A DNA stretch of 64,000 bases from Anaerosolibacter sp. (GCF_029240175.1 NZ_JARBTM010000012.1:62001-126000); one strand, 5' to 3'. Positions 32,593 to 41,578 are shown, counted from the stretch's first letter. Notes: generated from the sequence alone by a model not told the origin. Made by a program: numbers and translations.

Positions 32593-32650
32593 TTGACCGA
32601 GACAATAAAATGGAATATAATGTAACTATATTGACTAAGACAATAAGATG
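32593..32650 (+). promoter_or_regulatory. promoter with 20-bp direct repeats before the HTH gene
   Basis: TTGACCGAGACAATAAAATG (32593-32612) and TTGACTAAGACAATAAGATG (32631-32650) agree at 17 of 20 positions, 38 bases apart. The first repeat contains the -35 TTGACC, which is 17 bases from TATAAT (32616-32621). The second lies just downstream of the probable start point. This is the layout of an autoregulated operator; the adjacent HTH protein is the likely binder. Confidence 0.7.
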
Positions 32651-32672
32651 AACCTTGGTAGGTGGTGATTGA

Positions 32673-33263
32673 GTGATAGGTTTAGAGTATATATTAGGAC
32701 TGTACAATATGCAACATTTAGAACTGGCTGAGTATTTGGGGATCAAGAAGCAGAATATCAATTTGTGGATCAAAGGGAAGCAGAAAGTTCCTAAAAAATA
32801 TCTGCCAGACCTAGAACAGCTTTTCAATATTGATGCTGGATACTTTGGAAAAGAGATTGATGAAATTGAAAAGCTGGAAATACAAAAAGAGAAGCTGAAG
32901 CGTGACTTACAGCCTATCATTAAGAGCCATAAGCAGGTTTTGGGTAGTGGTGGAAGTACGCTAGAAAAAGTCCCTGTATACGATAAGGAAGAAATCAATA
33001 GCATAGAAAGAAGTATTGAAAAGGCGAAAATCATTGAGCGATTTCAAAAGTCCTTAGATGTAGTAGACAAGCATCCATATATGGATAGCTATAGAATCAT
33101 TATTGAGCTTTTGGACCAAGCTGGGGCTGAAATGATTCTGCACAAAACACTGCAAGGACTAGCTCACTACTTAAACGTATTGCCTGGCGATATTACAACT
33201 GGATCAGAACAAAAAGAATTTGAATCAGCACTCTTCGAAGTGCTGGATGACCATAACTACTAA
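32673..33263 (+). CDS. HTH (XRE-like) DNA-binding protein
   Basis: The GTG start at 32673 follows AGGTGGTGATT. The 196-residue product begins with an XRE-type helix-turn-helix (LGLYNMQHLELAEYLGIKKQ, NINLWIKGKQKVPKKYL, residues 4-45), then a coiled coil (EIEKLEIQKEKLKRDLQPII) and a helical C-terminal domain ending ALFEVLDDHNY. Genes of this kind often precede hsdR in type I restriction loci, and the broken hsdR starts 12 bases later. It probably represses its own promoter through the direct repeats at 32593-32650. The ORF is intact. Confidence 0.8.
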   Translation: MIGLEYILGLYNMQHLELAEYLGIKKQNINLWIKGKQKVPKKYLPDLEQLFNIDAGYFGKEIDEIEKLEIQKEKLKRDLQPIIKSHKQVLGSGGSTLEKVPVYDKEEINSIERSIEKAKIIERFQKSLDVVDKHPYMDSYRIIIELLDQAGAEMILHKTLQGLAHYLNVLPGDITTGSEQKEFESALFEVLDDHNY

Positions 33264-33275
33264 GGGAGAGAGACA

Positions 33276-34899
33276 ATGGCAGAGAATACAGCAAATATTG
33301 GAATGGTCACGGATTGAAGCCATCGTAGGCTCACCAAACCGCATGAAGAAGCTAGCTGAGGATATCGTAGTCCACTATGAAACAAAGGCATAGGTCATGG
33401 ACGGCAAAGCAATGATCGTTTGTATGAGCCGTAAAATCTGTGTTGATTTATATGATGCAATCATAACCCTTAGACCAGATTGGCACAGTGATGATGTGGA
33501 CAAAGGAAAAATAAAGATTGTCATGACAGGCAGTGCAGCCGATGAAGAAAGACTCCAAAAACATGTAGATGGTAAGCAAAGAAGAGATACTCTTGCCAAT
33601 CGGATGAAGGAGAACAACGATGAGTTAAAGATCGTCATTGTCCGTGATATGTGGCTTACAGGCTTTGATGTACCTTCCATGCATACCATGTATATTGATA
33701 AGCCCATGAAGGGACATAACCTGATGCAGGCGATCGCCAGAGTAAATCGTGTGTTCAAGGACAAAGAAGGCGGTGCAGTTGTAGACTATATTGGTATACT
33801 GGAAAGCTTAAAACGAGCACTAAAGGAATACACAGATGGTGATAAGGAAAATACCGGCATAGATACATCGAAAGCTATTGCTATTATGCTTGAAAAGCTG
33901 GAAGTTCTGAGAGGAATGTTCCACGGATTAGACTACTTAGACTACATGGGACAGTCACAGGTAAAACGTATCCGTAGTATCACTGCAGGAATGGATTTCA
34001 TATTATCCAAAAGTGAAAAGGAACAGAAGGATTTTAAACAGTTTGCCACAGAACTAGGCAAAGCCCATGGACTATGTGCTGCTACAGATGCAGGAAAAGC
34101 TATTGCCCTAGAAGTCAGCTATTTTAAATCTGTAAAAGCAAGCTTAGTGAAGTTAGATACAACAGGTAGAAAGCCCCTATCCAAAGTAGAGATCGAACAA
34201 AGAATCAATCAAATGCTGGAGAGATCCATTATTTCTGAAGAAGTTATCGATGTATTCGAAGCCATGGGATTGACAAGACCTGATGTATCAATCCTATCGG
34301 AAGAGTTCTTAGAAGAAGTGAAAGCTTTGAAGACAAAGAACCTTGCTTTGGAGATGCTGAAAAAGCTCCTTGAAGGTGCTATACGAACTATGGAGAGAAG
34401 TAACCTAGTAAAATCTGAACTCTTTTCTGAAAAGCTGAAAAAAGCCCTAAATAAATACCGAAACCAAGCCATTACCAATGCAGAAGTGATTGAAGAACTA
34501 ATTCGTATGGCAAAAGAGATCAAGAGAATGCATGAAGAGGAAGAAAAGCTTGGACTCAATAAAGATGAGATTGCATTCTATTATGCTCTTTCAAAGGATG
34601 AAGTGGTGAAAGAATTTGTAAGCGATGAAACCCTCAAGAAAATCGCGCAGGAGCTTACGGACGCTATCAGAAGGAATGTAACTATTGATTTTAATGTGAG
34701 AACTCAAGCCCAAGCTACCATGCGAACTATTGTAAGAAGATTGCTTAAGAAGTACGATTATCCGCCAGAGCATGCCAAGGAGGCCTTAAATGTAGTAATG
34801 AAACAAGTAGAGTTGATGTGCAGTAATGAGGCTGCATCCTATGATGATATGGTGGATTTACCAATGGTAGCAGAGCATAAAGCAAGCTATGGTTTTTAA
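33276..34899 (+). pseudogene. hsdR: type I restriction endonuclease subunit R, internally deleted
   Basis: ATG 33276 (ribosome site GGGAGAGAG) gives MAENTANIGMVTD and then TGA. In another frame the sequence resumes in the middle of HsdR (RIEAIVGSPNRMKKLAEDIV), meets an in-frame TAG at 33391-33393, and from 33397 is open to 34899. That 500-codon part holds the second helicase domain ([56 protein letters not shown]) and the HsdR C-terminal region. The nuclease and first helicase domain, some 500 residues, are missing. No hsdM or hsdS is in the element. The gene cannot restrict DNA; translation of the C-terminal half from 33397 is possible but it has no clear ribosome site. Confidence 0.88.
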
Positions 34900-34913
34900 A
34901 GGAGGATGAAGTA

Positions 34914-35135
34914 ATGGCTGAATTAAAATATGAAGTGAAAGAATCCTTTGGAGTTTTATCCGAGTCAGCTAAAGGCTGGACAAAGGAGCTACGAAGCATC
35001 AGTTGGAATGACCGTGAGCCAAAGTACGATATCCGCGAATGGTCTCCAAACGATGAAAAGATGGGTAAAGGAGTTACATTATCAAAGGAAGAATTGAAAA
35101 AATTAAAAGAAATCTTAAACGACATGGATTTATAG
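34914..35135 (+). CDS. YdbC-like PC4-domain protein
   Basis: This 73-residue protein starts at ATG 34914 after AAAGGAGGATGAAG. It is a PC4/YdbC-type single-strand nucleic-acid binding fold: AELKYEVKESFGVLSES, GWTKELRSISWNDREPKYD, IREWSPNDEKMGKGVTLS. YdbC of lactococci binds single-stranded DNA. It follows the hsdR remnant by 14 bases and was probably in its operon. A diverged 3' relic of the same gene lies outside the element at 30108-30224. A role in the element (ssDNA, reverse transcription) is possible but unproven. Confidence 0.82.
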   Translation: MAELKYEVKESFGVLSESAKGWTKELRSISWNDREPKYDIREWSPNDEKMGKGVTLSKEELKKLKEILNDMDL

Positions 35136-35175
35136 CAGTAGGCCAGTATTTATGAAAAAAATGGGTTTACAAAAG

Positions 35176-35204
35176 GCGCTCTTTGATTGGAAATCAAAGA
35201 GCGC
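35176..35204 (+). terminator. terminator after ydbC-like gene
   Basis: GCGCTCTTTGATT (35176-35188) pairs perfectly with AATCAAAGAGCGC (35192-35204), followed by TTCTATTATTT. Confidence 0.8.
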
Positions 35205-35264
35205 TTCTATTATTTCATACATAGGACAAAATCCCTCTTTCATAGACATTATCAGGGGGATTTT

Positions 35265-35390
35265 ATGGCTAAGAAAACTATTATCGTGGTTGAAGAAATA
35301 TTTAAGACAGAAGATGAAGAAGAACGGTTAAAGGTGTTGGAAGAGCTGCTTTATAGAGTGATTAAACAATCTGAATTCAGTAGTAATTGA
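35265..35390 (+). CDS. small acidic protein before the recombinase, 41 aa
   Basis: ATG 35265 follows CAGGGGGATTTT. The product begins MAKKTIIVVEEIFKTEDEEE and ends RVIKQSEFSSN: a single charged amphipathic helix after a short strand. The frame opens further upstream (35187) but only into the preceding terminator. Small ORFs directly before large serine recombinases are common and sometimes encode directionality or regulatory factors; that role is an inference from position only. It is separated from the recombinase by about 90 bases containing an inverted repeat. Confidence 0.6.
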   Translation: MAKKTIIVVEEIFKTEDEEERLKVLEELLYRVIKQSEFSSN

Positions 35391-35397
35391 CAAGCAC

Positions 35398-35449
35398 TAT
35401 AACTACCTGCTTTGGAGATAATTTGGTCAAGGCAAAGTAGGCAGTTATA
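35398..35449 (+). repeat. inverted repeat upstream of recombinase
   Basis: TATAACTACCTGCTTTG (35398-35414) and CAAAGTAGGCAGTTATA (35433-35449) are complementary except at two positions. It lies 30 bases before the recombinase start and could attenuate or regulate its expression; a third TATAACTAC copy occurs at 35471. Confidence 0.55.
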
Positions 35450-35480
35450 CTTCTAGTCCTGGAAAAGGAGGTATAACTAC

Positions 35481-37046
35481 TTGCAAAAGGTTGCTATATA
35501 CTGTAGATTGAGCGATGAAGATCAAAATAAGATGAATAAGTTTGATGAAAGCGAAAGCATCCAGAATCAGAAAAATCTATTGATGAAGTACGCTCTGGAG
35601 AAAGAATGGGACATCTATAAGATATATAGTGATGATGATTATTCTGGATTGGACAAAGATAGACCTGAGTTCAATCAGATGATTAGAGATGCCCAAGCAG
35701 GTAAGTTTCAGATTATTCTTTGTAAGCATCAGTCGAGATTTTCAAGAGATATAGAAGTCATTGAACGGTATTTACATAACAAGTTTCCCCAGTGGGGAAT
35801 TCGATTCATAAGCTTGACAGACAATGTAGATACATCGGAAAAGGGAAACAAGAAGTCAAGGCAGATTAATAGCTTAGTAAATGAATGGTATTGCGAGGAT
35901 ATCAGTGAGGCTATACGTGCGACCTTTAAGGTGAAAAGGGAGCAAGGAGAATTTATTGGTTCATTTGCGCCCTATGGATATGAGAAGGACCCAGAGGATA
36001 AAAACAGATTTATTATTGATGAAGAAGCGGCAGAAGTTATTCGAATGATTTTTAGTTGGTATTTACAAGGACATGGTACCCAGCATATTGCCCGCTTACT
36101 AAATGAAAAGGGAATACCAAATCCAACACGATACAAGCAGCTTAAAGGACTTAAATTTGAGAATTCCTCACAAACCGATGGATACGGATTCTGGAATAAA
36201 ACTACTATACGGAGAATTCTTCGAAATGAAGTATATATAGGAAATATGGTACAAGGTAAACGCGAGAAGGCTAACTATAAATCAAAAAAAATGCTTGTCA
36301 AGCCAACCGAAGAGTGGCAAATAGTTAAAGAAACCCATGAACCGATTATTGATGAAAAGATATTCAAAATAGTACAAAACAGGCTAAATAGCAAAGTACG
36401 CAGTACTGGACAAGGTAAAGCGTATTTATTTGCAGGTAAGCTTCGTTGTTTAAACTGTGGAAGTAATATGAACAAAACAAGGAGCAACCGAGATATATCT
36501 TATTTAAGATGTAAACTGTATGTTAGAGATCCGAAAAAAGAATTGTGTACCAGCCACAGTATACGCCTTGATGAGCTCACCAGAGTGGTAGAACAAAAAA
36601 TAAAGGATCATATTAAACGGGCAGACCAGGATAGGTTGGGATATAGATTTAAGCAAGAGGAAGATCTGTTGAAAAAAGATAAAGTTTTATCAGCAGAGCT
36701 CGAAAAAATTGAAAAGGAAATTGAGGATAAGGACATTATTCTTAGAAATCTGTACGTAGACAAGGTAAGAGGGGTTCTGTCTACAGAGCAGTTCAATGAG
36801 TTCAATATAAACTTTGGTAAGGAAAAGTCAGCTTTACAAGGGAGAAAGGCTCAGATAGAAGAGGAACTTGAAAAAATTAAGGAAAAGTATGACACGATTG
36901 AGAAATGGGTACAGATTGTAAAGAAATATAAGAATTTTAAAGAGCTGAGCCATGAAATGGTTAATCAATTAGTTGAATATATTGAGATCGGAGAAAAAAA
37001 TAAAGAAACAGATGAGCAGCGAGTCATCGTTCACTGGAATTACTAG
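35481..37046 (+). CDS. large serine recombinase (integrase)
   Basis: The TTG start at 35481 follows AAAAGGAGG. The 521-residue protein has the resolvase catalytic domain (VAIYCRLSDEDQ, nucleophile Ser11; KHQSRFSRD), the recombinase domain (APYGYEKDPEDKNRF, GIPNPTRYK), a zinc ribbon (LRCLNCGSNM ... LRCKLY ... LCTS, about 315-350) and a coiled coil (LSAELEKIEKEIEDKDIILR). It catalyses site-specific integration and excision. The reconstructed attP and attB of the element fit such an enzyme. The ORF is intact, so excision is conceivable. It is the only recombinase in the element. Confidence 0.95.
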   Translation: MQKVAIYCRLSDEDQNKMNKFDESESIQNQKNLLMKYALEKEWDIYKIYSDDDYSGLDKDRPEFNQMIRDAQAGKFQIILCKHQSRFSRDIEVIERYLHNKFPQWGIRFISLTDNVDTSEKGNKKSRQINSLVNEWYCEDISEAIRATFKVKREQGEFIGSFAPYGYEKDPEDKNRFIIDEEAAEVIRMIFSWYLQGHGTQHIARLLNEKGIPNPTRYKQLKGLKFENSSQTDGYGFWNKTTIRRILRNEVYIGNMVQGKREKANYKSKKMLVKPTEEWQIVKETHEPIIDEKIFKIVQNRLNSKVRSTGQGKAYLFAGKLRCLNCGSNMNKTRSNRDISYLRCKLYVRDPKKELCTSHSIRLDELTRVVEQKIKDHIKRADQDRLGYRFKQEEDLLKKDKVLSAELEKIEKEIEDKDIILRNLYVDKVRGVLSTEQFNEFNINFGKEKSALQGRKAQIEEELEKIKEKYDTIEKWVQIVKKYKNFKELSHEMVNQLVEYIEIGEKNKETDEQRVIVHWNY

Positions 37047-37086
37047 GTTTTTAAAATATAATTACACAAGATAGAGATGAAAAACC

Positions 37087-37154
37087 AAATATGCCTCAAA
37101 GATAATAAAATTACGGTATAAACACTATTACTCTATTATCTTTGAGGCATATTT
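37087..37154 (+). terminator. long hairpin terminator after recombinase
   Basis: AAATATGCCTCAAAGATAAT (from 37087) pairs with ATTATCTTTGAGGCATATTT (to 37154), with a 26-base loop. It separates the recombinase from the RT gene, which must have its own promoter in the next 95 bases. Confidence 0.85.
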
Positions 37155-37251
37155 TAATAAAAAGAAATGATAAACACCAAATTTCGACACCAAAATATAA
37201 AATAGATGTGTAAAATAATGGTATTAATTCATTTAACTAGGGGGATAAAAT

Positions 37252-40200
37252 ATGGATTTAAGAGAGAAGCTTATAGACTATAGAAATATACATTTAGCAT
37301 ATGAGAGAACAAAAAATGGAGCAATGAATAAAGAATTACATTCAACAATAGAGGAAGAGGTATTTAGTGACTGTATACCTACAATATATGACGAGATTCA
37401 GAACATTTTATGTGAACCTGATAATTTTCAATTTCAGCCACTTGAGGTGTTAAATAAACCCAAAAAAATATTGGCAGATAAAACTTGGGAAGTACGACCA
37501 CTAGCAAGAATGAATTTTTATGATTCAGTTATAAGCCAATCTGTCTTAAACGTTATAGCAGAATTAATAAGACCTGTATTAGAGCGACAAAATTTTTCAT
37601 ATACATTACTTAATCAAGAGTCAATTTATTTTTATGAAAATTGGAAGGTCGGTTACTCCAAGTTTCTTGATCATGAACTGAAAGCTTTAGATGAAACATC
37701 ATCTTATCAGTATGTTGTTGAAATTGATATTAAACAATTTTATCCATCGATTGATTTAGACCGACTAAAACGAGAAATAAGTATTTACATAAAAGATGAT
37801 AAAAATAAAAATAGTGATATTATTTTAAAGTGGCTTGATAAGATACTATCAATTAAAAGAGTTAACATTATTGGAAAAGAAATAGCAATAGAAGGTCTTC
37901 CACAAGGTCCATTGTATTCGCCTCTATTTGCATTATTTTATATTAGAGATTGTTTTAAACAGCTAAAAAAGAAAGATATTTTGCACAGGACAAGCTATTT
38001 TGGATATGTTGATGACTTTAGATTTTACTGTGAAACAGAAAAGCAAGCTAAAAGGATCAGTGATGAATTCAAATTATACCTCAAGAACAGAGATCTAGAT
38101 TTTAGTGATGGAAAAACCGACATTCTCAAAATTGATGATAAAAAAATATATGAGGGAAGAATAATAGGCAAGGGGTCAAATCTAAATAGAGCTATCATGG
38201 ATAACATAATATTAACAAGCGAGAGCCGGACCAAGATGCAAAATAACCTAAGAGGACTAATTAATGAAACGAGGGAACTATTTGAAGAAAATAGAGTAAC
38301 AACGGACTTTATTGAACGAATTGATAAGTTCGCCCTATATAGGATTATTAAGTTAATTGATGATTTGAAGGATTGGACCCAATATGTTTCTGAATTAAAA
38401 TCAGAAAAGTATTTAATTCTTAATTTTGCAGCAATGTTGTATGCATTGCATATAGCTGCATATTCTAATAAGCAAAAAAGAAAGCTCATAATGACTCTTC
38501 AAGAAATTATTTGTAGTAGCAACCTTGATGAATTAACTTATATCAGATATCTTTGTCTTCAATATTGTTTTAAGTATTCACCGAAAGAGCTGAAATTACC
38601 TAAGAATCAAATAGAATATAATATTAAGCTGTTTAATGATAACATCAATCAAAGCACTGTATATTTAAAAGGAATATTAACAACATGCCATGAAGATTGG
38701 TATTCTTATTTAAAGAAAGAAATAGACCTAACAACAATAGACGAAGATAGAGAGTTAAATGTTATTCTATACAAAATATTTAATGTTGTTGAATTACCTT
38801 CTCCTTATAAAGGTAAATTAATGGGTAAAAAGTTGGAAGAGTATGATTCAATGCAAAAATATTGTATCAATTGTAGTGGTTTTATTACTGATAATTATTT
38901 AGATGATGAATCATTCAAGAATATAGACTATGTTAAAATTAAAAGGATAAGAAGATTAAGCTCTACGGATAAGCATTGCTATGTTATAAGGATAGATAAC
39001 AACTTAATATCCTTTAAAGAATTTTCAAAGCATGCTTCGGATATAGAAAAAATTGAACTTATAAAAAACCTTTTTTCGTGGGTTAAGTTTCAATTAGAAT
39101 GTAATGAATTGCTACCCTGTAGTATCTTCGATCCAAATCATATATGGATTAATATGAAAGATAAGAGAATTACTTTGATTGGTAATCCTTACTATGAAAA
39201 TCAAATTCTTTATCATAAAACTCCATCAATGTTGTGGAAAAAGAATTTAATAGTTTTTTTCAATACTCTTTTTGGAGATAATTCAGATGGTAGATTCGAA
39301 GTAGTTGTAAATTGTTTTTGGAAACTGAGAATCTTTAAAATGCTAAAAGTAAAAAGATTTTATATGAAAGATTTTATTAATAATCTGATTCAAATCATTT
39401 TAGATTTTGATCAAAGTAAAGAAATTTCCGTTAATAACCTTCATCATGACACAATAAATATTGCTAGTCATTATCTGCAGGACATGAACTTAATTGATAG
39501 ATTTGTTGAAATTATTAGATATACAGAAGCAAACTGGAAAAATGGTTCTAAAGAGTGCCATCTGTATACGTTACATAATCATGAACATGGAAGATTATTA
39601 TTAAAAATAATTCATAGTATTATTGAAGAATCTGGATTTAGAATTTATCTCAATAAAAAAGAGGCGTTTAGATTATTTGTAGCATGTTACGTACATGATC
39701 TGGGCATGCTGGCTATTCCTAGTGATTCAAATCTATACGATATGAATTCAAAAATATTGCCAAAGTATAAAAAAGAGATAGAAGCTCTTGGTGAAGTGGC
39801 TGTAACTAGGTTAGAACAAAGTTCAGAATTGAATAAAATTTATCATATTCATAATATAGTTGATAGACTAAGGGAACAGATTGTCAGAGATAAACATGCG
39901 TCTATTAGCGAAAAAGAAATAGTTGGTGATTATCCAGAGCTACCATTGAATATCGCAGAAAGAAGGGATATTGGATTAATTGGTTTATCACACGGTATGT
40001 ACAAAGATGATATGGGAAAGATACCAGATTATCTACATGATGGTAGACATCCTATAAAACTAAAACTATTATCGCACCTTTTAAGAATAGCTGATTGTTG
40101 TGATGTAGAGTGTACCAGAATCAGTAAGGATGTCATAGAAAGAAATATAGAGAGAATGGATAAATTATCAATCTTTCATTGGGTCAAACATATGAGCGTA

Positions 40201-40653
40201 AATGAGATAAGGATAGTGGAAAGAGGAAAAGACATAGATAATGCTAGGAAAATAGGTATCGAAATTATTCATAACTATCTACCGCAATTTAGTGTTGCAA
40301 AAGAAGAAATAGAAAATTCATGTGGTGATCGATGTAAGAATAAATGTGATTATGAAAAGGATTTGGGAAAACTTGTTGATCATAATGATAAGTTAACTGA
40401 GGAAAATAGTATAATAAAATATTTAAATAAAGATATATGCAATGTGACTTGCTTATTTATTAACGCTGCTTACAATTGGTTTTATTCTGAAATATTGTTT
40501 ATAAACCAATACTTTAAAAAGAATGGAATAAAAGTGGTGTTTGATTTATCAATAATATTTGAAAATCATGATATTAATGATTTTCTAGTAGTCAAAAATC
40601 GAAACTTTCAAATAAGCGCTCAGGAGTTTATGATGGAGTACTTTTTTGAATAA
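37252..40653 (+). CDS. reverse transcriptase - HD domain fusion, 1133 aa
   Basis: ATG follows CTAGGGGGATAAAAT. Residues about 55-300 are a reverse transcriptase: RPLARMNFYDSVISQSVL, first catalytic Asp in VEIDIKQFYPSI (Asp159), EGLPQGPLYSPLFALFYIR and the YVDD box (252-255). Residues 310-560 are helical. At 570-660 ICFDP-like sequence (SIFDPNHIWINMKDKRITLI) faintly recalls a protein-kinase C-lobe. Residues 765-1010 are an HD phosphohydrolase-like domain: LHNHEHG (775-780), CYVHDLGML (His815-Asp816), LSHGMY (His914), LLRIADCCDVECTRI (Asp948). A Cys cluster (1024, 1028, 1032; 1063, 1067) follows. The RT has the style of UG/Abi defence RTs (DRT), not retrons or group II introns; no maturase or msr/msd-like RNA is seen. 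It abuts attR as last cargo gene. I know no described family with this architecture. Confidence 0.85.
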   Translation: MDLREKLIDYRNIHLAYERTKNGAMNKELHSTIEEEVFSDCIPTIYDEIQNILCEPDNFQFQPLEVLNKPKKILADKTWEVRPLARMNFYDSVISQSVLNVIAELIRPVLERQNFSYTLLNQESIYFYENWKVGYSKFLDHELKALDETSSYQYVVEIDIKQFYPSIDLDRLKREISIYIKDDKNKNSDIILKWLDKILSIKRVNIIGKEIAIEGLPQGPLYSPLFALFYIRDCFKQLKKKDILHRTSYFGYVDDFRFYCETEKQAKRISDEFKLYLKNRDLDFSDGKTDILKIDDKKIYEGRIIGKGSNLNRAIMDNIILTSESRTKMQNNLRGLINETRELFEENRVTTDFIERIDKFALYRIIKLIDDLKDWTQYVSELKSEKYLILNFAAMLYALHIAAYSNKQKRKLIMTLQEIICSSNLDELTYIRYLCLQYCFKYSPKELKLPKNQIEYNIKLFNDNINQSTVYLKGILTTCHEDWYSYLKKEIDLTTIDEDRELNVILYKIFNVVELPSPYKGKLMGKKLEEYDSMQKYCINCSGFITDNYLDDESFKNIDYVKIKRIRRLSSTDKHCYVIRIDNNLISFKEFSKHASDIEKIELIKNLFSWVKFQLECNELLPCSIFDPNHIWINMKDKRITLIGNPYYENQILYHKTPSMLWKKNLIVFFNTLFGDNSDGRFEVVVNCFWKLRIFKMLKVKRFYMKDFINNLIQIILDFDQSKEISVNNLHHDTINIASHYLQDMNLIDRFVEIIRYTEANWKNGSKECHLYTLHNHEHGRLLLKIIHSIIEESGFRIYLNKKEAFRLFVACYVHDLGMLAIPSDSNLYDMNSKILPKYKKEIEALGEVAVTRLEQSSELNKIYHIHNIVDRLREQIVRDKHASISEKEIVGDYPELPLNIAERRDIGLIGLSHGMYKDDMGKIPDYLHDGRHPIKLKLLSHLLRIADCCDVECTRISKDVIERNIERMDKLSIFHWVKHMSVNEIRIVERGKDIDNARKIGIEIIHNYLPQFSVAKEEIENSCGDRCKNKCDYEKDLGKLVDHNDKLTEENSIIKYLNKDICNVTCLFINAAYNWFYSEILFINQYFKKNGIKVVFDLSIIFENHDINDFLVVKNRNFQISAQEFMMEYFFE

Positions 40654-40725
40654 CTTCTTGCAAAGCAGTAAAGCGTATATGAATCGTTAAGCATCTTATG
40701 ATAATGTGTGTTTATGAGACACCAG

Positions 40726-40731
40726 CCCATG
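40726..40731. other. attR core of the integrated element
   Basis: CCCATG (40726-40731). Left of it is the element arm TGTTTATGAGACACCAGC (ending at 40726); right is the resumed host ATPase gene (TAGTCGATCCCAAACAT). Confidence 0.85.
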
Positions 40732-41543
40732 TAGTCGATCCCAAACATCCGGGTGGCATTGATGAAATCCTTAACTTCGGTGAGTTCTGGAACGAAGAGG
40801 GTATGAGAAAGAACAGAGATCAAATTGTAGCGATCTCAGCAAAACTTGGAAAATTATATAAGAGAGTATATCGTTTCATCGCAGCTGCAAAGTCTTTGCG
40901 GGATGACATGGAGGTTATCTACAAAGAGGCACTAGATCAAGGAAAGTTTAACTTTGCTGTTACAAAATTTAAGGCAGAAGTTACTGCGGGTGTACCCCAC
41001 ATGCAGAAGGAAGGCAAGACTAGACATTTGTTTGGCAGTGCCTATGCACCCGGTGGTATCGTAGATTACTATGAAACTATTGTTGATACCATGGAGAAAA
41101 TCATCTATATCAACAGCTCCTATGCAGAGGGGACTTCAAGAGTATTAGAAGAAGTAGTTGATGAAGCAGTGAAGAAAGGATTGTTTGTAGAAGTATACCA
41201 CGAGCCTATGGTAGAAACCAACATAGAGACCATCCTGATTCCTGAGTTAAAGGTAGCAATCACAGCTAGTAAGAAATACAAGAACAAGAATATGAAGGTA
41301 TTTGACGTAGATTCCTTTATGGATAAGGATGTCCTAGCAGAAAATGAAGATAAGTTGAAAGAAGATAAAGCTTTGATCGATGAGTTACTTACAAAAGGCT
41401 TAGCCAATGTTTTAGTAGGGAAGAAAGAGCATGATATCCTAGAAACTTGCTATATCCCCAATATGGATTTTAAAGCAATTGATAAGTTCAGGGATGAGAT
41501 GATTGAGCGAATCATGAAATATGCAAAGGAATTAGAAGAATAG
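40731..41543 (+). pseudogene. P-loop ATPase (PRK06851-like), C-terminal fragment
   Basis: From 40731 the frame reads VVDPKHPGGIDEILNFGEFW and continues for 270 codons to a TAG at 41543; it fits directly onto His95 of the fragment at 30329. It lacks the Walker A loop. An ATG inside the element end (40698, MIMCVYETPAH) could start a 281-residue product, but there is no ribosome site and no P-loop. The rest is family-like, with ASKKYKNKNMKVFDVDSFMD and a long C-terminal helical part. The native function is unknown. Confidence 0.9.
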
Positions 41544-41578
41544 GAATTAAGCGAATATAATATGCATTTTGAATGTAC

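Larger units (their letters stand above)
30609..40731. mobile_element. 10.1 kb serine-recombinase integrative element
   Basis: The boundaries are defined by the split ATPase gene and the shared CCCATG at both ends. Content: a chemotaxis receptor with riboswitch, an HTH regulator, a broken hsdR, a ydbC-like gene, a 41-codon ORF, a large serine recombinase and a reverse transcriptase-HD protein. No replication, conjugation or phage structural gene is present, so it is not self-transmissible by visible means. Joining its two ends creates an 18-bp inverted repeat around CCAT with one mismatch, the form of a serine-integrase attP. Restriction and RT genes suggest a defence island. Confidence 0.88.

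Noticed and set aside
37046-37252. Retron msr/msd-type RNA or group II intron for the RT
   Set aside because: Only about 95 bases separate the recombinase terminator from the RT start, without domain V-like or msr/msd-like folding; the RT has no maturase region.
40698-41543. Independent 281-residue gene starting inside the element end
   Set aside because: It has no ribosome site and lacks the Walker A loop; its first 11 codons are element sequence and the rest is the displaced ATPase 3' part.
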